This document shows positions 59,831-64,000 of a stretch of DNA of 64,000 nt, in pieces. This DNA comes from Megalonaias nervosa. Taxonomy: Eukaryota; Mollusca; Bivalvia; Unionida; Unionidae. A model generated the notes under the pieces. That model was not told the origin of the DNA, ran no database searches, and worked only from the letters and a program-made list of their open reading frames with translations. Numbering within the stretch: position 1 is the stretch's first letter; the number at the start of each line of letters is the position of its first letter. The DNA is taken from NCBI GenBank assembly GCA_016617855.1, contig JAECUM010003193.1:36585-100584 (forward strand), read 5' to 3'. The translations under genes were made by a program, and so were the position numbers.

Positions 59831-60430
59831 TAGTCCTCATTAAATGAAACTCAAAGATTTACAGTTAATGACATTTAATTTGTAGGTGTTATGAAGAAAT
59901 TAATCTTTTATAATATTCACAGATTCAGAAAATTAAAGCCCATATTTGCAAAATTAGACAAAGTTACTAGGATAGATACAACATGGCTTGTTATGTCAAT
60001 CAAAAATGAGATTTTGAAAGCAATTATAAAATAATGCAAGAAAGTTATCATTTAACATGATAAATTGAGCAATTTTGAGAATCTTGCTTCATGCAATAAC
60101 AAGTTACAATGTTTTCTGTTTACTGGTGCTATTTTGATCTACTCATACCTTCTTTTCTATCTGCAAATCTGTCAGTATGATGACTTTGATAATAATTATA
60201 GCACATTAAAAGGATTTGTTACGTTGCTCAAATGCCATAATCTCATTTTTTTTGTTTACTTAATATATTAATTAGCAATATTTTCAATTTGCATCTGTGT
60301 GTAGCACTCTTCTATTTATACCAATGTTTTGACACAATTAACTGATGATGTGGCAGTTGCTGACAAACATCAGCATGGAAATTTCATTCGTAGAAGTGCA
60401 GTTGTTGATGTGAATGTTGTAGAAATACCT
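59831..60430. other. Intergenic, unassigned
   Basis: AT-rich. A plus-strand frame at 60329-60595 begins MTQLTDDVAVADKHQHG and runs into the LTR-family sequence. Its first 45 codons look protein-like but I cannot identify them. Confidence 0.4.
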
Positions 60431-62255
60431 GTTATGGAAAAACTGGTAAACCTATTTAATTTCTATTGTGTGCTGGCTTTTCTTCATGATTATATGTTAT
60501 GTATGTCTATACTGTGTGGTTGGCCTTTGTTAGCAACTGAATGTAGGACTTACCTGACTAATGTCTTGTTATTTTCTAAACAACATATTACATAATCAGT
60601 ATTTGTCTATGATATTAGATTATAGACTAAGATCATTATTAATTGGAGGTAAACATGCTTACAGATGTTGGATTCAAGGTCTAGGTTTCTTTTTGTAGAA
60701 ACTAAGAATATTCTAGAACCAACTTGTTATGAATTTGATAGGAAAATGACCCTCATCCTGACTCTGTTATTGTGTCTAGGCTTTTATATAAATGTTGTTT
60801 ACTTCAGAATTACTCATTCCTATCATAACATCCAAAGTAGAATCAGTCTTATTGTTGTATTCACTTTTTAATTTGAGAGGATTTATTTAAATTATTCACT
60901 GGAATTACATATATATATAGTCTGTCCATCAAGTTGATGAGGACCACTTTAGTCATCCAGTGTTTTATCGGGAACAAATGGTCTGTGGGTGGATAGGTGG
61001 CCGATGAGGCCGATGTGCACCCTGAATGTTCTGTGGCATTGTGGACATGGGATGGTAGCAAAGCTGAATGTGGGGTTACTGGCTCGGGACTTCCTGGCCT
61101 GCCTCCGTTGTTCTGCCACGGCTGTCCTGTTGGCCTCACAAGCTGCAGCACCTTTAGTGATGGAAGAGTGCCACACAACCCTGTCCTGGGCAGTCTGCTC
61201 CCACGTGTCATAGCTAATGCCAAAGTTCTTCAATGACGTCTTCAGGGTGTCCTTGTTTTCTCTAGGCCTCCTTTGTTGTGTTTTCCTTGTTCAAGCTTGC
61301 CATAAAAGAGTTTTTCTTGGAAGCCGGTGGTCTGGCATGCGAGCTACATGGCCTGCCCGTCGCAATTGTGATTGCATCAAGATGGTGTAGATACTGGGAA
61401 GGCTTGCTTGGGCAAGGACCTCAGTATGCAGGATCCTGTCTTGCCACTTGATGTTTAGGAGTCTTCTGAGGCAGGTAATGTGGAAGTGGTTCAACTTCTT
61501 TGCATGGCGCTGGTACACTGTCCAGGTTTCGCAGGTATATAATAACACAGGGAGTACTATTGCTCTGTACATCTTCAACTTTTTTCTGAAGACTAATGCC
61601 TCTTCTGTTCCAGACCTTGGCGGTAGTCTGCCGAATGCTGCGCTGGCCTTTGCAATCCTGGCATTCACTTTGTCATCTATTATGACATTTTGGGACAGAC
61701 TGCTGCCAAGATAGGTGAACCTGTTCACTGCGCTCAGTTTGTAGCCGTTGACTGTGATTTTTAGCTCAGCATACGGTTTTCCTGGGGCTGGCTGATACAT
61801 TATTTCAGTCTTCAGGCCGAAATTTGTGCAAGCATCAGAGAACTTGTCGACGCTGCTTTGTATGTCCGCTTCAGAGCCAGCATTGATGGCACTGTCATCA
61901 GCAAATAGAAAGTCTCTGATGATGTCTGTTGTGACCTTAGTTTTTGCTTGGAGCCTCAATCACTGTGATACATCAAGACTGTTAGCACATCAACACTATT
62001 CCAGGCTAATGACACATCAGCACATTAACAATTGGAATTAATTTGGAACACAACTGGAATTCATTTGGAATACTCTATACTTTTGGATTTGTGATAGAAC
62101 TTGTATAGCTATTTGGGATTTAATTCACAATACTGAAAGTTCTTTTTTAAATTTTCACTTTTCATTCTACAGAAATCATTTAGTTGTTGAATTTTACAAA
62201 ACATTTTGGATTTCACTCCTTTATGTTACTTAGTTTAAGACCAAAAGTTGTAACA
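60431..62255 (+). mobile_element. LTR-family copy F (variant), split by a LINE
   Basis: The left part (60431-60920) matches 51985-52190 and the 10880-10990 region of copy B. The right part (61960-62255) carries 'cattaacaattggaattaat', 'gggatttaattcacaatact' and 'tttcactcctttatgttact', and ends TTGTAACA. Excluding the inserted LINE it is about 790 bp. The left end is uncertain. An ATGA following the right end also occurs at 60345-60348, before a TG, but the sequence there does not resemble the family start. Confidence 0.55.
60925..61960 (-). pseudogene. Non-LTR retrotransposon inserted in LTR copy F
   Basis: On the minus strand a 222-codon frame begins just before DFLFADD, the reverse transcriptase catalytic box, with NAGSEADIQ after it. 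It continues through FTYLGSSLSQNV, VLLYTCETWTVYQRHAK, LLNIKWQDRI and GHVARMPDHRLPRKT. A frameshift near 61290-61240 leads to YDTWEQTAQDRVVWH, CEANRTAVAEQRRQARKSRA and a C-terminal CPQC...H....H zinc-knuckle-like motif near 61010. The relative lack of stops makes this the youngest LINE remnant here. It is 5'-truncated exactly at the catalytic region. Confidence 0.88.
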
Positions 62256-62690
62256 ATGACTTTACATTTAGGAGTAGCAATAACAAAATTTTCCAGATAG
62301 TTACCATGACAGCCACACAAAATGTTAGACTGGCATCATTTCTTATCAGCATCATTTTGATCTAGGACCAACCATCATGAAGAAGTCTTTCAGTGAAACC
62401 CCATGTTGATATGATCATCCATTAGGCAGAATAGCAATAACAAGATTTTCATGATAATTATTGTGGTGGCCATATTGGTCATTATGGCAGAACTATTTCA
62501 TTTAGGATGAACTAGACCTTGGGATGAACGTGTATATAAGGTTTTGTGGCAATTCTCTGTGTAGTTTTGGAGGAGTAGTAGATAATGGATAACAGATGAT
62601 AGACAAGGGATGACAACAGACCATCCCATAAGCATTCTGAGTCCAAGGCCAGTTGTGCTAAACAAATGATGACCCTGACTTGTATGGAGT
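62256..62690 (+). repeat. Dispersed repeat R1 (second long copy)
   Basis: Two internal modules ('agcaataacaaaatttt', 'agcaataacaagattttcat', then 'ggtggccatattggtcatta', 'gaactagaccttgggatgaa') lead to the R1 end module 'accatcccataagcattctg'. It matches 1-600. Confidence 0.6.
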
Positions 62691-64000
62691 CTGTAGGTGG
62701 GGTGACTTACACTTCCAGCCCCCCTCCACCACCGAATCTGCCCCATAACTTTTAAAGATGATTGTTGTGGAATTTTTGAATATTAAATTTGGGCAAAGTA
62801 TTTCTGAACATACCTCAATACTGCAATTATATTAGGAACCAACAATTCATGTTCTGAGCTTGGGCCTGGCACTTTCTTGTTAAATTTCCATCTATCAATA
62901 GCTGAAAAAACATCTTGCTCTGATTTATAGCACAATAATACTATATTATATCCATGATATTATTTGGAAAAAATATTAATTAGCAGTAACTAATGTAGGA
63001 CAATTAAGCTTACACTATAGCTGATATTTGGAAAGACTTTGTGCTTACATTAGAGCGGCTATTGATAAAATAGGACATGTTGATGCTAAAACCTATAATT
63101 TTTTAGCTGCACCATTGATGTAACAGGCAGGGAAACTTCGAGTGGGATGCCACCACCCACTCAAGATATTTATCATAGAGGGTCAGTAAACAACACACTT
63201 ACTCAACAATCAAGAATATGTTTTGTGGACTTCAGAAATTATGTAAAGTTCAGATAGAAAACAAGTGTGCCCCTGAAAATCATAGGATGATTCACAGTCT
63301 TACAAAAGAATATACCGGTATGCACTTAAGACATGCACATATGCTAGAAAATAACTAAAACTAGAACATGACATGTGGGTGTTGTTTTTTTTTTTAATCT
63401 GAAATTTGTCCCAATGTTGGATTTGGCCTGAATATGTTTCACAACATTCCATTTGGCAACTGCATTGGTGTACATGTCACGTGTCAAACATGTTATTAGA
63501 GGATCATAATTATATTTGCAATATTCACCATTAACTTGTCACAGATAGAACCTTTTCATAAAAAAATGTTTTATATTTTTCTCATGAAAAATGAAATCAT
63601 GCTTTTAATTATCAACAAAGTTGTAATAAGATTCCTCTCTTCAGGAATTTCCATACATTCCTTAATGACAGAAATTACAGGAATTTCCATACATTCCTTA
63701 ATGATAGAAATTACTGATATACCAGCTAGTACAGTGAATAAGTTCTGCGGTACTTACCACCAGAAAAAATACCATGGTATACCTAACATCCCCTTCTCGT
63801 AATCAAAACCCTGTAGGTAAAATTCTGGATCCTTCCTTGACATGATATATTAAAGTACAAACAGATGCACCTGCTTACTAATTGTATGGATAAGGTCAAA
63901 ACATACATTTCACACTTTCTGTATAGAAAAAAGTCCAGTGCTAGGGAAGGGAATGCACAAGGCTTCATAATTACCAATTAGCTTCAACTCCTTGCAGCCA
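62691..64000. other. Intergenic, unassigned
   Basis: A 33-bp tandem duplication ('aggaatttccatacattcct', 'taatga.agaaattac') lies at about 63643-63715. The minus strand is open for roughly 60 codons up to 63475 but is unidentified. No gene is recognised before the right edge. Confidence 0.45.

Noticed and set aside
60345..60348. ATGA as left target duplication of LTR copy F
   Set aside because: It matches the right flank, but the following sequence does not resemble the family start, so the match may be chance.

Overview
The window is animal (metazoan) nuclear DNA: AT-rich, gene-poor, full of micro- and minisatellites, degraded retrotransposons and non-autonomous elements, with GT-AG introns of several kilobases. 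No operons, ribosome binding sites or compact prokaryotic genes are visible. The one host gene I can reconstruct is a complexin of the invertebrate type. With the kinds of dispersed repeat present, this suggests a marine invertebrate, plausibly a lophotrochozoan such as a mollusc. The phylum is an inference; the metazoan call is secure.

The complexin gene lies on the minus strand. Three coding exons with matching splice phases span about 14 kb. Exon 1 (39242-39296) encodes the conserved start MAAFIAKQMVGSQLKSVK. Exon 2 (30560-30714) encodes the acidic linker, the accessory helix and most of the SNARE-binding central helix. Exon 3 (25313-25454) begins with the YG that closes the central helix and runs into the GRKRKTPAEL stretch and an acidic run. 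The terminal coding exon, about 20-25 residues in related proteins, was not found. Intron 1 is 8.5 kb and intron 2 is 5.1 kb, and both are packed with repeats.

The rest is mobile and repetitive DNA. Non-LTR retrotransposon remnants lie at 15905-16535 (+), 29640-30310 (-), 32440-36780 (-, endonuclease plus reverse transcriptase), 50455-50930 (+), 58930-59830 (+) and 60925-61960 (-). A transposase tail resembling mariner lies at 15358-15560 (-). tRNA-derived or tRNA-like SINEs occur at 22.2, 43.9 and 52.3 kb, and another SINE-like family at 14.4, 40.5 and 46.7 kb. A palindromic MITE-like family recurs at 6.4, 12.1 and 44.3 kb, with degenerate relatives elsewhere.

The most coherent unexplained structure is a family of roughly 0.9-kb elements with TG...CA ends (7-bp inverted termini TGTTATG/CATAACA in the best copy) and 4-bp target duplications: 3939-4857, 10513-11395, 33356-34276, and the shorter 48218-48600 and 53769-54193. 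They look like solo LTRs, probably of a Ty3-type element. One sits inside the reverse transcriptase gene of a LINE, and removing it with one target copy restores the LINE reading frame. Two others interrupt minisatellites. Conversely, a LINE is embedded in a further copy at 60.4-62.3 kb.

More than a dozen minisatellites (periods of about 22 to 95 bp) occupy much of the sequence, including a roughly 0.9-kb array of 30-bp units starting about 130 bp inside complexin intron 1. All repeat identifications come from comparison by eye within the window and from family knowledge; nothing was searched against a database.
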